Shown: positions 1 to 9,048 of the stretch, piece after piece
How positions within the stretch are numbered: position 1 is the stretch's first letter
Layout: each line of letters begins with the position of its first letter
Assembly (NCBI GenBank): GCA_922989275.2
Contig: OV277872.1
Span: 25,560,119 to 25,624,118 of the forward strand
Source of the DNA: Gari tellinella
Lineage: Eukaryota; Mollusca; Bivalvia; Cardiida; Psammobiidae
Direction of reading: 5' to 3'
DNA length: 64,000 bases
The notes under the pieces: model-generated
Seen by the model: only the letters and a program-made list of their open reading frames with translations
Database searches by the model: none
Told to the model about the DNA's origin: nothing
Program-made: the position numbers and the translations under genes

Positions 1-192
1 AGTTATTTGAAGGTCAAATCGCAGAATGACTGGACTATTTAGTTCATAATGTCAAAATACCAATAAACTAAGCTTAAATAGTGCGGCCTTCAAACAGCTG
101 TTCGTTGCTATTGAATATGGAATGAATGGTACAGAATAAAATAAAAAGGTAGGTCTTTTCAATTCTGTAAATTAACTCGTTTTAAGAGTAAT
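1..192 (+). other. Probable intron sequence upstream of the defensin-like exon
   Basis: No signal-peptide exon is visible here; short ATG frames stop quickly. Bases from about 80 to 180 resemble 57560-57660 (shared blocks around GTGCG.CCTT.AAACA and ATATGGAATG), so part of this intron or flank exists twice in the window. Assignment as intron is inferred from the acceptor at 460-461. Confidence 0.4.
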
Positions 193-399
193 TTAAACCC
201 TTTCATTCTTAATGACGCTGAAAAGCGCGTCTGCAAACAGTTTGGTACCCGATCAGACGCCGCGTAACGCGGCGTCTGATCAGGTTCCAACTGTTTGTCA
301 CTCGTATCGATATGTCGTATCGATAAGGCATACTACATTGCAACGATCTTGCAAATAACAACATTGAAGCAGACGACATTGAAACGGTGAAGGGGTTAA
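193..399. mobile_element. TTAA-a MITE with core I hairpin
   Basis: TTAA is present at both ends (193-196, 396-399), with inward ends AACCCTTTCATTC and GGTGAAGGGG. The centre (about 227-300) is a near-perfect hairpin with apex GCCGCG/CGCGGC. TTAA duplications with CCC...GGG ends are the piggyBac-type signature. It sits inside the presumed defensin intron. Confidence 0.8.
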
Positions 400-461
400 A
401 AATTTTGCGATAAATTTGGCAGCGAAAGAAAAAGATAAATAGCACTGTTTTCAACTTTCAG

Positions 462-571
462 GCACGCAAACTTGTAGTTTACCGAACGACTGCAACGGCG
501 ATTGCAAGATGAATGGTGGATGGCATTGCTACGATGGTAAATGCAGATGTGGAAATATTGCGTTCCTCTAG
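462..571 (+). CDS. CSalphabeta defensin-like peptide, last exon (partial gene)
   Basis: A pyrimidine-rich tract ending TTTCAG (456-461) is followed by an open frame. It has one split codon (462-463 complete it), then Thr-Gln-Thr-Cys at 464-475, ending at TAG 569-571. Six cysteines lie at 473, 491, 503, 527, 542 and 548, giving C-X5-C-X3-C-X7-C-X4-C-X-C. The CX3C and terminal CXC pair, with Gly-Gly-Trp-His before Cys4, is the cysteine-stabilised alpha-beta signature of invertebrate defensins, which are secreted antimicrobial peptides. The exon would encode essentially the whole mature peptide (about 35 residues); signal peptide and start must lie in exons upstream of the window. The first AATAAA signals downstream (879-888) fall inside a MITE. 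Alternatives: another CSalphabeta effector, or a pseudogene if the upstream exons are lost. Confidence 0.72.
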
Positions 572-680
572 GGTGGTGGAAAGTAAAACGATTCACGCCT
601 AGTGTCCTGTATGTGATTCACTGTATTATAACAGTGGTAAGACAAAGTTTGGACACGACAACATTGTATTAATCATGTTG
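572..680. other. 3' flank of the defensin-like exon
   Basis: Presumed 3' untranslated sequence. No canonical AATAAA occurs before the next MITE. Confidence 0.35.
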
Positions 681-925
681 TTTACCACATAGCCTGTGTC
701 TAGTTTTGAAAATATGCTACCACTTAAAGCAGGTTGAAAGTAAAGCAGAATGTGCCTCAAGGCACATTCTGCTTTACTTTCAGCCTGCTTTAAGCTATCA
801 TCTGCTAGGATTCAGAATTTTTTTCTTATGGTTCATTTTCAAGACTGTATAAATTGGAACTATTTTCTTTAGTGGAGGAATAAATAAAATGTGCTTAAAG
901 GCGCTTCTATGAGGGAAAGGGTTAA
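681..925. mobile_element. TTAA-b MITE with core II hairpin
   Basis: The hairpin arms at about 725-792 contain TAAAGCAGAATGTGCC and its complement (apex variant TGTGCC/GGCACA). The right end GGGAAAGGG abuts TTAA at 922-925; the left TTAA is degraded. The sequence after the right TTAA continues as a TA-1 arm, so insertion into TA-1's own TTTAAACG site is possible. Confidence 0.75.
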
Positions 926-1135
926 ACGCAAACGAAACGTAAGCGCAAAACGTTTAAAAGTAGAATTACGTTTGAAAATCCTTACTATATTTTTTAATCT
1001 GAGTAGCAAACAGCTTAGAGCCTGATCAAACCCCGGGGACCCGACATCTGATCTGGTTATAATCTGTTTGCAATGATAGTTATACTTTTAGCGTAAGCAC
1101 GTTTAATGGGAAAGAATAACATTGTTTCCACTGTA
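926..1135. mobile_element. TA-1 MITE, left end missing
   Basis: It begins in the CGCAAACGAAACG arm, has a degenerate core I (1010-1068), and ends in TTTCCACTGTA. Confidence 0.7.
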
Positions 1136-1183
1136 ATAGCAATGTTATAATTCTGTTGCAATATTAAACACTATCCAAAGAAG

Positions 1184-1393
1184 TACAGTAAAACCTCACT
1201 ATTACGACCACTAAATTATGTTAATTATTAAGGTGTTTACGATAGGTGACCGCTTAAAGCAAGGTGACAGTGAAACAGAAAGCTCCTATAGGAGCTTTCT
1301 GTTTCACTGTCACCTTGCTTTAAGCTTTCACCTGTCTATTATACACTCATTTAGCCTTCGTTTTAGTGGTCGTAATAGCGAGGTTTTACTGTA
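1184..1393. mobile_element. TA-2 MITE with core II hairpin, intact
   Basis: Ends are TA|CAGTAAAACCTCACTATTAC and GTAATAGCGAGGTTTTACTG|TA. The central hairpin at about 1254-1323 has apex AGCTCC/GGAGCT. Ends of this form with a TA duplication resemble pogo/Tc1-mariner non-autonomous elements. Confidence 0.85.
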
Positions 1394-1662
1394 TATCTGT
1401 CTTATTTTCTAGCTGATGTGTTGCGAACAAGTTCTATATAATTGAAGTCACCGTAACCTAAAATGGTTCACCACAAAAAAACCGCTTTCCCAAGATGTAC
1501 CCATACACCAAATCTAATATCTCTAGCTGATATGATGTAGCAAATATGTTCCGAGCATGTTATTTTCTATAAATGAGGTCACATGTCAAGGTCAAAGTCA
1601 CAGTGACCTAATACTGTTACGACACATGCTGTTTCCGCATGATGTACACAACCAACAAGTCA
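1394..1662. repeat. Degenerate dispersed repeat with nuclear-receptor-like motifs
   Basis: No gene is visible. AAGGTCA at 1588-1594 runs into AAGTCACAGTGACCT (1595-1609), one base from the palindrome AGGTCANNNTGACCT. A weaker related stretch (GTCACGGTGAC) lies near 2001-2011. Confidence 0.4.
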
Positions 1663-1903
1663 GGGGCCCTTCTTAGGAAACGTCGTACGGCGAATGTTGT
1701 CGTAAGTCTGATTCTAAAATTCTTAACGTTTATTTATTTCTCCATCTTGTCCTAACTTGTGACGTTTCTTTGGAATGGTATTTACAAGACGATTCCAAAG
1801 AGACGTCTAAAGACAGTATTAGATGGAGAAATCGGAAAATAGATATTTTACGGTTTTGACCTACGACCGTTTTTGTCGTACGACGTTTCGTAAGACGGGC
1901 CCC
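1663..1903. mobile_element. CAG-1 MITE
   Basis: Inverted ends GGGCCC.TC.TA.GAAACGTCGTACG and complement. Inner arms near the centre pair TTTGGAAT with ATTCCAAA. Both outer flanks read CAG, a 3-bp duplication. A Harbinger-like origin is possible because CWG targets are known there, but that is inference. Confidence 0.7.
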
Positions 1904-2063
1904 AGGTATCCCTTGATGTACCCTTTGCTGCTGTTTATCATATATGCTGCGGACAAACATTTGTTATTTTTCTATAACTGAGATGAAACGTCAGGGCCAT
2001 GGTCACGGTGACTTTAAGGTCTTAGATGTGTAATGCTTGACTGCGTTTCCGTGTTATTTCGCA
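1904..2063. other. Spacer, no recognised feature
   Basis: Resembles the degenerate repeat at 1394-1662 around the motif GTCACGGTGAC. No coding signal. Confidence 0.3.
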
Positions 2064-2171
2064 CAGGGGCCCAGACATGATTGCTTATTGTTTAGAGGAA
2101 AAATATCGTCAGAAGTTATCTATACTTCTGACGATTTTTTCTCTCAAAAAGCAATCGTGTCGGGGCCCTGT
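2064..2171. mobile_element. Small near-perfect hairpin element (about 108 bp)
   Basis: Ends CACAGGGGCCC and GGGGCCCTGTG, inner arms GACATGATTGCTT / AAGCAATCGTGTC, and apex arms CGTCAGAAGT / ACTTCTGACG. It looks like a MITE of its own family; no other copy was seen. Confidence 0.65.
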
Positions 2172-2470
2172 GAGTAATCGAGCCCTGCATAAAAAAATTG
2201 CAAATCGACGAGTGGCCGGTGCGGAAATAAAAGAAAAACATTGTTTTAGTGGATCATAACTATTGTGCGGACGGTAAAATTGTTGAGTTGGCCAATGAAG
2301 AGCTAGATTTGTCAGGATCTGCAAGACAAGCGCCCATAATGATAAAACTGATGAGGGATGCATGATGAGATGACATAATGATGGTTACAGAAAGATGATT
2401 TCGGCTAATCTCATTTGTTCCAAAGCAGCCTGTTTGGATAAAACCATCAATCCGCCTTCCTTTTAGCTCT
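2172..2470. other. No recognised feature
   Basis: Only short chance frames on both strands; no repeat family recognised. Confidence 0.3.
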
Positions 2471-2711
2471 TATAGTGGAGAAAACGCTATTCTTTCCCAG
2501 TAAACGCTTTTACGCTAAAAGTACTATTTCCAGTGCAAACAGTTTGGCGCCTGATCAGACGCCGGGTAAACCCGGTGTCTGATCAGGCTCCAAACTGTTT
2601 GCCACTCAGATAACAATGAAAAGTCAGAATTGTCAAAAAATTGTCCTTTTCTGCATTTAAGTGCTTTACGTTTGCGTGTAAACAGGAAAGAATAACGTTT
2701 TCTCCACTGTA
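2471..2711. mobile_element. TA-1 MITE
   Basis: Left end TATAGTGGAGAAAACG, right end TTTTCTCCACTGTA. The core I apex GCCGGG is slightly imperfect (extra A). Confidence 0.85.
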
Positions 2712-4223
2712 GCAGAGGGGGTCATCTCGGTCTAATAAACAGAAAACATTCCATATGACAAATAAGCCCCAGAATCACAACAAAGGTAGAGGAACAGACT
2801 GCCTATTAAATACAGGTCTGACTGTAAATCAAACCTGTGGTACATGCCAAACATGTTTTCCTAAATCAACCCTTTACTCCATTGATACTCATGTTAACAC
2901 ATTTAATTGATTCCTTCACTCAAGTAAATAGTTTAATTTTATACAGTCATGAATATGCACAATAAAAAAGCCTTTATCTAAGCAGACTGTACATCTCTCT
3001 TCAATACTTAAAATAAGCCATGGAGTAAAGTGTTAAATGTCTATTGCAGTTATTGGGTTGCAACATACCAGCCGTTTATTATGAAACTTTGTAATCATTG
3101 TCAACTTTTACAGTCAATCTTGTACTAAGCGATCACTCTAGTGAATACCCATATTTTGTCTTGTATGGAGCTGTCTGTTTAATGCAGGATATAACTAATT
3201 CAGAATGCTTCAGTAGGAGTTTTCTTCACTATTTCTACCCTGAGTTAATTAGTCTAGTGACATAATGAAGAGGTATGCACACTGATTCGCAAGGTGGTTG
3301 CTTTATACAAGATTGACTTTATTTTTCACTTTCTTGCTGGAGAATATTATTTATCTTGCAGAATAAAAGAATTTGTAAAACAGACAATAGCTATTAAAAT
3401 TGACAATTTTTTGTGAATTCCATAAATATTTGCAAATGACAGTGCATGTAACACCAACACACTTCAATTTTCCTTGATTTTACTTTCCCACAAAGATTTA
3501 CCCCTCTCAAACACAATTTCTTTTTTCTCAAGTTACATGAGGTCAACCATCCTAATTGTTTTTGTATTTTGTTCTAGAGACATGGTAGATAAATTTAAGT
3601 GTGGTCGATATGAATGCCACTGCCTAGGTTTTGTAAAAATCTCAATTCTACTAAAATGTAAAAAAATGGGCTCATAAATTATTTTTTCCGAAATATACGA
3701 TTTTATTTTAATGTATTATGCAAAATATTTAATGTTTCTGCTTGTACATGTGTATTAGTATAAAAACAATGTCTTAGGTATGAATGCGTAAATAAATTTT
3801 GATCTTTTTATTAATATTTGTAATTTTTATCCTTGGAAAGAAAAAAGAGTCATTTTAGGACGTTTTTTGAAAAGTATGGTACCAAGACAAACATACTCAT
3901 AATTTCAGTTATAGATGGTAAAAAATCTTTTAACTCTGGAAAATGATGTAGAATTGAATACTGAGTAAGATGGTGTATAGCTTTTGCGGATTCGTTTCGG
4001 AGAGCATTACACATCTAAATCCTTAATAAACGAGACACTTAGCAGTCAAACATTAACCAGGCTTTCTCTGGAAGTGTTTCTTTCAAACGTGAATGAGATA
4101 ACAGGGACAACTCTTGACAGGCCGTATCTCTTGTAGCGGTTTTGTTATCTACCTTTTTTATATGTTATTTTTTACTTCTCTAGGTGAATTAACCTATTCA
4201 CCCCTGATACTTCGAATGTGTTA
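2712..4223. other. AT-rich stretch, mostly without recognised features
   Basis: Bases 2873-3037 look like a decayed TTAA-b element that has lost its hairpin (CCTTTACTCCATTGA on the left, GCCATGGAGTAAAGTG on the right). The remainder has no long frame and no repeat I recognise. Confidence 0.4.
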
Positions 4224-4440
4224 CAGTGCTCCGTCTCTACAGCAAAACCCAATATGAGACACATATTTGTGTGTTGTTCAGAGGGAGTTGTTACATGGAG
4301 GAAAACATAATACTCTTGGAGTGCTGCACATGAATTGGTTTGCATTTGCAAACAGTTTGAACCCAGATCAGACTGTTTGTCAATCGTCTTTTTGGAAACC
4401 GAAGATTTATCGCCTAAAGTAAATAGTTCTAATTTTTAAA
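4224..4440. mobile_element. TA-3 MITE, degraded
   Basis: Starts near GTGCTCCGTCTCTAC, followed by the family's GAGACACA and GTTGTTCAGAGGGAGT segments and half a core I (AAACAGTTTGAACCC). Right end not found. Confidence 0.5.
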
Positions 4441-4478
4441 ATCGTAATATGGATCATCGGAAACTTTTCCCGTTTTCT

Positions 4479-4611
4479 AGCATAGTGTAGCTTAAAGCAA
4501 CCTGAAAGTAAAGGAGTGTGTGCTTTAAGGGACACTCTGCTTTACATTTAGCCTGCTTTTAATGGTCATATATCCTAATTACTAGCAACAGGATATATGG
4601 TAAAGGGTTAA
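4479..4611. mobile_element. TTAA-b MITE fragment
   Basis: Mispaired core II (4492-4560) with the TTAA-b right half and TAAAGGG|TTAA at 4604-4611. The left third is missing. Confidence 0.6.
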
Positions 4612-4977
4612 ACAATCTGAAAGGATCTATCAGCATTTTGAACACTGAAAATAAACAACAAATGATTTTAGACCAGATATTTTTTCTTAATATGTTCTCA
4701 AATAAAACTGTAATTACTGAAGTCAAAACTCGATATAAAAACAAAGTTAACGTAAAAGTTTTATTAATGAAATGTAACATGTGTAAATGAGCAAGTGAAA
4801 TTGCATACTGTAACATGTGTAAATATCCATTTAACAAGTAAAAAAGTAAAGAATCAAACTGTAGAATAAAAACAAGCATGTAGATCCACAATAATAGAAA
4901 ACGCACACACATTGCGGTAGTACGCGGGTGTTATATTTATATAAAAAAAATACGAGAGTGAGACATAAACTAACCCG
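4612..4977. other. AT-rich spacer without a supported gene
   Basis: A long minus frame here is low-complexity, Leu/Phe-rich and runs into the next MITE, so it is not credible as a gene. Confidence 0.35.
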
Positions 4978-5227
4978 TACAGTGGAGAATCTGTTATTCT
5001 TTCCCGTTTAAACGCAAACGTACGCAAACGCAAAGCACTAAAACGTAGAAAATAACAACTTTTGGACAATTCTGATATTTCATGTTTATCTTGGTGGCAA
5101 ACAGTTTTGAGCCTGATCAGACGCCGGGTTACCCGGCGTCTGATCTGGCTCCAAACTGTTTGCACTGCAAATAATAGTTTTAGCGTAAACGCGTTTATTG
5201 GGAAAGAATAACACATTCTCTACTGTA
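4978..5227. mobile_element. TA-1 MITE, near consensus
   Basis: TA|CAGTGGAGAATCTGTT at the left and ATTCTCTACTG|TA at the right. Core I at 5098-5163 has apex GCCGGG-TTA-CCCGGC. The asymmetric arms are AACGCAAACGTACGC (left) and AGCGTAAACGCG (right). Confidence 0.9.
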
Positions 5228-5237
5228 TCATAAAACT

Positions 5238-5491
5238 ATCAGGTTCCCGTCTTATGAAACGTCGCACGACTAATATTGTCGTAATTCAGATTCTAAAATT
5301 CTCAATTATTATTTACATGTACTTCTCAATCCAATCATGTCTTGTGGCATCTTTCTGGAATTATCTTTTCAAGATTATTCAAAAGAGATGTAACAGGATA
5401 GGAATAGAAGGAAAAATAAGTTTATAGATTTCTTTTACAGTTTTGACTTACGACCGGTTTTTGTCATACGACGTTTGGTAAGACGGGCCCC
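5238..5491. mobile_element. CAG-1 MITE
   Basis: Ends GTTCCCGTCTTATGAAACGT and ACGTTTGGTAAGACGGGCCC, with CAG on both outer flanks. The second copy with the same 3-bp duplication. Confidence 0.7.
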
Positions 5492-5526
5492 AGCCTCATT
5501 ACATTGGGAACATCATTATTACACCA

Positions 5527-5694
5527 TTTTAACTCTTTCACTCTCAATGACCCCTGAAAGCGCGTTTGCAAACAGTTTGGGTCCAGATCAGACACCGCGT
5601 ACAATGTCATATACAACCTTAAATCTAACATTGAAACGTGTCTTGCAGACAACAAAAATAAAGCAGACGACAATAAAGCGGTGGAGGGGTAAAT
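5527..5694. mobile_element. TTAA-a MITE, right core arm lost
   Basis: TTAACTCTTTCACTCTCAATG left end and GCGGTGGAGGGG right end. Only the left core I arm (5568-5600) remains. Confidence 0.6.
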
Positions 5695-5769
5695 ATTTCC
5701 CGAATAATTTGATCATGAAAGTGTTCGCCCAGTGCAAATTACTTCTGAAAAAAACAACAATGAAGACAT

Positions 5770-6006
5770 GGCGTCTGTGCCCGTTTCATAAAACTTCGTA
5801 CGACTTATTTTGTCGTAATTCAGATTATAAAAGGTCTTAATTGTTATTATTTATTATCAATCTAATCCTGTCTAGTAATATCTCTTTGGAAATGTCTTGA
5901 AAAGACGATCCCAAAGAGATGTCACAAGACAGTATTATATAGTGAAATCAGAATTTAACTTATTTTAAAGTTTTGTCTGTCGTACGAAGGTTTATGAAAC
6001 TGGATC
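5770..6006. mobile_element. CAG-1 MITE, diverged ends
   Basis: TGCCCGTTTCATAAAACTTC and GAAGGTTTATGAAACTGG ends. Internal arms AATGTCTTGAAAAGACGAT fold back. Confidence 0.6.
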
Positions 6007-6109
6007 CAGGTCAGTATCTAAACCATTGACGCCGACTAGTCTCTACAATATATATGTAATTATTTCTCATTAATCGCGTTTATGGTAGAACATTATATAT
6101 ACCGTTGAT

Positions 6110-6172
6110 TGCAAGCAGTTTGAGCCAGATAAGACGCCGTGTAACATCTTATTAGACACCAAACTGTTTGCA
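6110..6172. repeat. Solo core I hairpin, decayed
   Basis: GCAAGCAGTTTGAGCC...CACCAAACTGTTTGCA around a partial apex. No MITE ends recognised around it. Confidence 0.5.
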
Positions 6173-6212
6173 TCTCATATGAAATAGGCCTTCAGAAATT
6201 CAACAGACCTCA

Positions 6213-6376
6213 AGATTAGGGGAGTATTTCAAAAACTAAAATGTTTATTTCAGCATTCAACCCTATGGTGTCACTACTCCAAGACGATTCTAATCAGAAG
6301 AAACATCATAGATTTTGGTGCTGAAATGAATGAGCTGTTGGATTTGTTCAGTTAACCTCTTCTTATCTGGAGCCCT
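6213..6376. mobile_element. SIX-a MITE, internally deleted
   Basis: Left end mutated (AAGATTAGGGGAGTATTTC); right end CTTATCTGGAGCCCTG intact. The central AACCCTATGGTGTC fold-back is shortened. Confidence 0.65.
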
Positions 6377-6469
6377 GTTAAAAAGAAAACAAATATCATG
6401 TTCTACATTTTACAGAATTGCAGTGTAGACCTTAAGTCCTCAAATGCCTTACTCCGAGTATAATATTTA

Positions 6470-6540
6470 ATTTCAAACAGTTTGGATCCTGATCAGACGG
6501 CGCGCACCGCGGCATCTGATCATGATCCTAACTAGTTTTA
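6470..6540. repeat. Solo core I hairpin
   Basis: CAAACAGTTTGGATCC, then GCGCG-CACC-GCGGC at the apex, then GATCATGATCC. Flanks match no MITE end. Confidence 0.55.
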
Positions 6541-6973
6541 TTTTTATTTTAACATTTCTTTCATAAGTCAACACATCTTAAATCTAAATTTTAGGGAAAA
6601 AATAGACGAAAATTTGAATTTGAAATAATGACGCCATGCAGTGTAGACCCTCATCACACGCCAAGTCTTCGTTGACAGCCGGTCTCAATCTACTTTGTTT
6701 AAAATACAATAAGGTTGCCCTTCTTCTTAGTACGACTCATCTATAAACAGAAATATAGTCTGTGTTTTTGTATTCAGGAATTCCTCGGTATATAAAGAAT
6801 ACCTTGTACTTCCCTTGGTGTAGAAATAATAGGCGAAAAATGGTATATTTATAGAAAAATGAGTCAAATATATGTACCGCTAAAAGATTTCAAAGAGAGC
6901 ACAACATACATGTAACTGTTAAAGTGTTGAATACCGTTTCCATGATTTTCAGTATATAGTGTTTGAATGCTTA
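6541..6973. other. 3' flank of the first six-Cys peptide gene
   Basis: AT-rich; no canonical AATAAA on the minus strand close to the stop, only AT-rich variants. No repeat recognised. Confidence 0.3.
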
Positions 6974-7225
6974 CTAATATATACGTCTACGACAAATACA
7001 TCTTTTCTTATGGAAACCATTCCATTCTGTGCAGCGTTTTCCAATCATCTCGCATTGGCCTACACCAGAGTTTCCCGCGCTCCCTCTCAGCGGAATGTCT
7101 ACGCATGCGCCGCTCCGATTGAAGCGACATATTTTTCTGCGACGTCCCTCGGTATCCGTAATAAGAGTGAAAACCATTAGGGCTACTAGGACTAAGGTGA
7201 ATATCTTGCTGCTCATGAAAGCCAT
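6974..7225 (-). CDS. Secreted arginine-rich six-cysteine peptide A (putative antimicrobial)
   Basis: An 83-residue uninterrupted frame. Residues 1-27 form a signal peptide: basic start, hydrophobic run at about 8-22, predicted cleavage after Thr-Glu-Gly. The mature 56 residues begin with an Arg/Lys cluster and carry six cysteines at 33, 41, 58, 65, 76 and 78 (C-X7-C-X16-C-X6-C-X10-C-X-C). They end in Arg-Arg-Arg-Ile-Tyr. About half of the mature residues match the gene at 25154-25402, with all six cysteines and the ACVD.PLRG block kept, which shows the frame is real. High positive charge with three possible disulfides suggests a secreted membrane-active defence peptide. However, it lacks the CX3C of CSalphabeta defensins and the terminal CC of beta-defensins, so the family is not recognised. 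The second Met (residue 4) is an alternative start. Confidence 0.82.
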   Translation of the reverse strand: MAFMSSKIFTLVLVALMVFTLITDTEGRRRKICRFNRSGACVDIPLRGSAGNSGVGQCEMIGKRCTEWNGFHKKRCICRRRIY

Positions 7226-7285
7226 TGTGATGTTGCTTTAGAGAGGTTACTTTGATATGACGGTTCCTTCCCCAGCTCCGAGTTT

Positions 7286-7295
7286 CCTTTTTATT
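7286..7295 (-). promoter_or_regulatory. TATA-like box of peptide gene A
   Basis: AATAAAAAGG on the minus strand, 61 bases upstream of the start codon. Initiation about 30 bases downstream would give a short intronless 5' leader. Confidence 0.35.
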
Positions 7296-7408
7296 GTGTG
7301 AATGAAGTACTCTTGTCTTTACAATAACATGTACTTGTATACTATTTCGACGATAAATGTTGCTGAAAAATAGGATAGATACAAATTCATATCAAAGCTA
7401 CAGTTACT

Positions 7409-7854
7409 ATAATAAAACCCTCTCTATTACGACCACTTCTCAAGTTACAAACTTCCATGTTTAAGCAGGTAGGTCTAGCTGCTAACTCATTGAGCCCTAG
7501 TGACGCATGTCTGCGTCTTTTATCAAATGTGTACCTGTGAACAGTAATCTTGTCCTATGCAAACAGCGAAGTCCCTGATCAGAGGGCTCCTATAGGAGCC
7601 CTCAGATCAGGGACTTCTCTGTTTGTCATTTTCAATACATTATAAAAACCAACCCTTAAAAAGTCTTAATTGGGCCGGCCTTTATTGCAAACAGGAATTG
7701 TCCATTGGAAGTTTCAGGGGATAATGGGTTAAAGCAAGATCACAGTAAAGCAGAAAGCTTTCTGCTTTACTGTCATCTTGCTTTAAGCTGCCACAAGTCT
7801 TAAATTCTACCGATAAGCTTGCATTTCAGTAATCGTATTAGAGTTTTAACTGAA
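7409..7854. mobile_element. TA-2 MITE interrupted by a TTAA-c element
   Basis: Left end AATAAAACCCTCTCTATTAC and right end GTATTAGAGTTTTAACTG, separated by the TTAA-c insertion. A core II hairpin is present at about 7733-7790. Confidence 0.7.
7482..7732. mobile_element. TTAA-c MITE nested in TA-2
   Basis: CTAACTCATTGAGCCCTAG at the left, GGGATAATGGGTTAA at the right. The central hairpin is a core I variant with apex GGGCTCC/GGAGCCC. Confidence 0.75.
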
Positions 7855-8308
7855 TATTAATTTATTTCCAAATGGTCTTATTTTATGCTTTTAATATCAT
7901 ATTAATTTTCATTACAGAACGAAAAATAATACTATTATGCCAAGATCAAACTATTCAGCATAACGTAACAGTAGATCTACATTTTTGTATCCCTTTAAAG
8001 TCATTTCCTGACCTACTTTCAATGATATCACCTAGTCACGCAGTTTCCTTGTAAAAAGCATACATCTTGTGCATATACTTAAAGCAAAGAACCATTGAAG
8101 CGTCTCATGTGAAGCCCGAATTTTATATTTTATACTTTGAATAGAAATAACTATTGAAACACCTCAAGAGTACATGTATGAGTATGTCTGGGCCTCATCA
8201 GGTAAACTGAGATTGGTATAGCTCATGCTGCATGATTTTACAGTTACTTTCCCGCACATCGAGGGTGGGGTGGTGGGGAAGAGTCCATCAAATGACAGAG
8301 GAAATATC
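7855..8308. other. No recognised feature
   Basis: AT-rich sequence with no supported gene or repeat. Confidence 0.3.
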
Positions 8309-8514
8309 TTTAACTTTTTGACCTCTGAAACTTGAAATTGATATCCGTCTGCAATATCGTTTCAAAGTTAGATTAAGGCGATATAACTGACACAATTTCG
8401 AAAGGAGTGCCAAACAGTTTTTGTCCTGATCAGACGCCGCGTTACGCGGCGTCTGATCAGAACCCAAACAGTTTGAAACGTACTTTATGGCGTCATTGAA
8501 AGTGAAAGGGTTAA
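8309..8514. mobile_element. TTAA-a MITE
   Basis: TTAA at both ends and GTGAAAGGG at the right end. Core I has apex GCCGCG-TTA-CGCGGC; the arms contain ATCCGTCTGCAATATCG. Confidence 0.8.
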
Positions 8515-8924
8515 AGAATTTCCTATCCCACTGAAGTTACCTTTGAAATTAAAATCGTCACGTCTGTTTTTCTTCACGAAGTCTGTTGTGACTTGTAAGC
8601 TTAGTGGAATAGTTACCTTTGTTTGCAAACCGTTTTGCAAGCATATTTATAGGAATATATTTGTGAAACTGATACATACGACATCACAATCGGAGTTTCA
8701 TGACACAATAGAAAGGAAAGCAATGCAGCTACTTAGCATGAACTACTATACGACTGTAACATAAGTATCTTCTGTTGCAACGCTATTGTCATATCAAATC
8801 AAATCAAATCAAAATATTTTATTACGCTCAGTTCATGTTTTTACATGCAAACATGTTGAAATTGTTTCAAAGATTAATTTTGTCTTCCGTGTTTTTCTCG
8901 ACTGTCAACAGTATGTATTTAAGA
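8515..8924. other. Spacer with a short (AATCA)n tract
   Basis: A pentamer run CAAATCAAATCAAAT (about 8792-8812) followed by TTTTATT looks like the antisense 3' tail of a non-LTR retroelement. No body was recognised. Confidence 0.35.
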
Positions 8925-9048
8925 TAAAAAAAACAACAACATGGACCCGTGTGTCAAATAGTTTGGAACCTGATAAGACGCCGAATTACTCGGCGACTGA
9001 TCTGGATTCATTTTTTTTTTTCAAAGACAAGCCTATTCGTGCTTGGTA

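Noticed and set aside
4559..4912. 117-codon Leu/Phe-rich minus frame, possibly a membrane protein
   Set aside because: Hydrophobicity reflects AT-rich low-complexity DNA, and the 3' end lies in a TTAA-b fragment.
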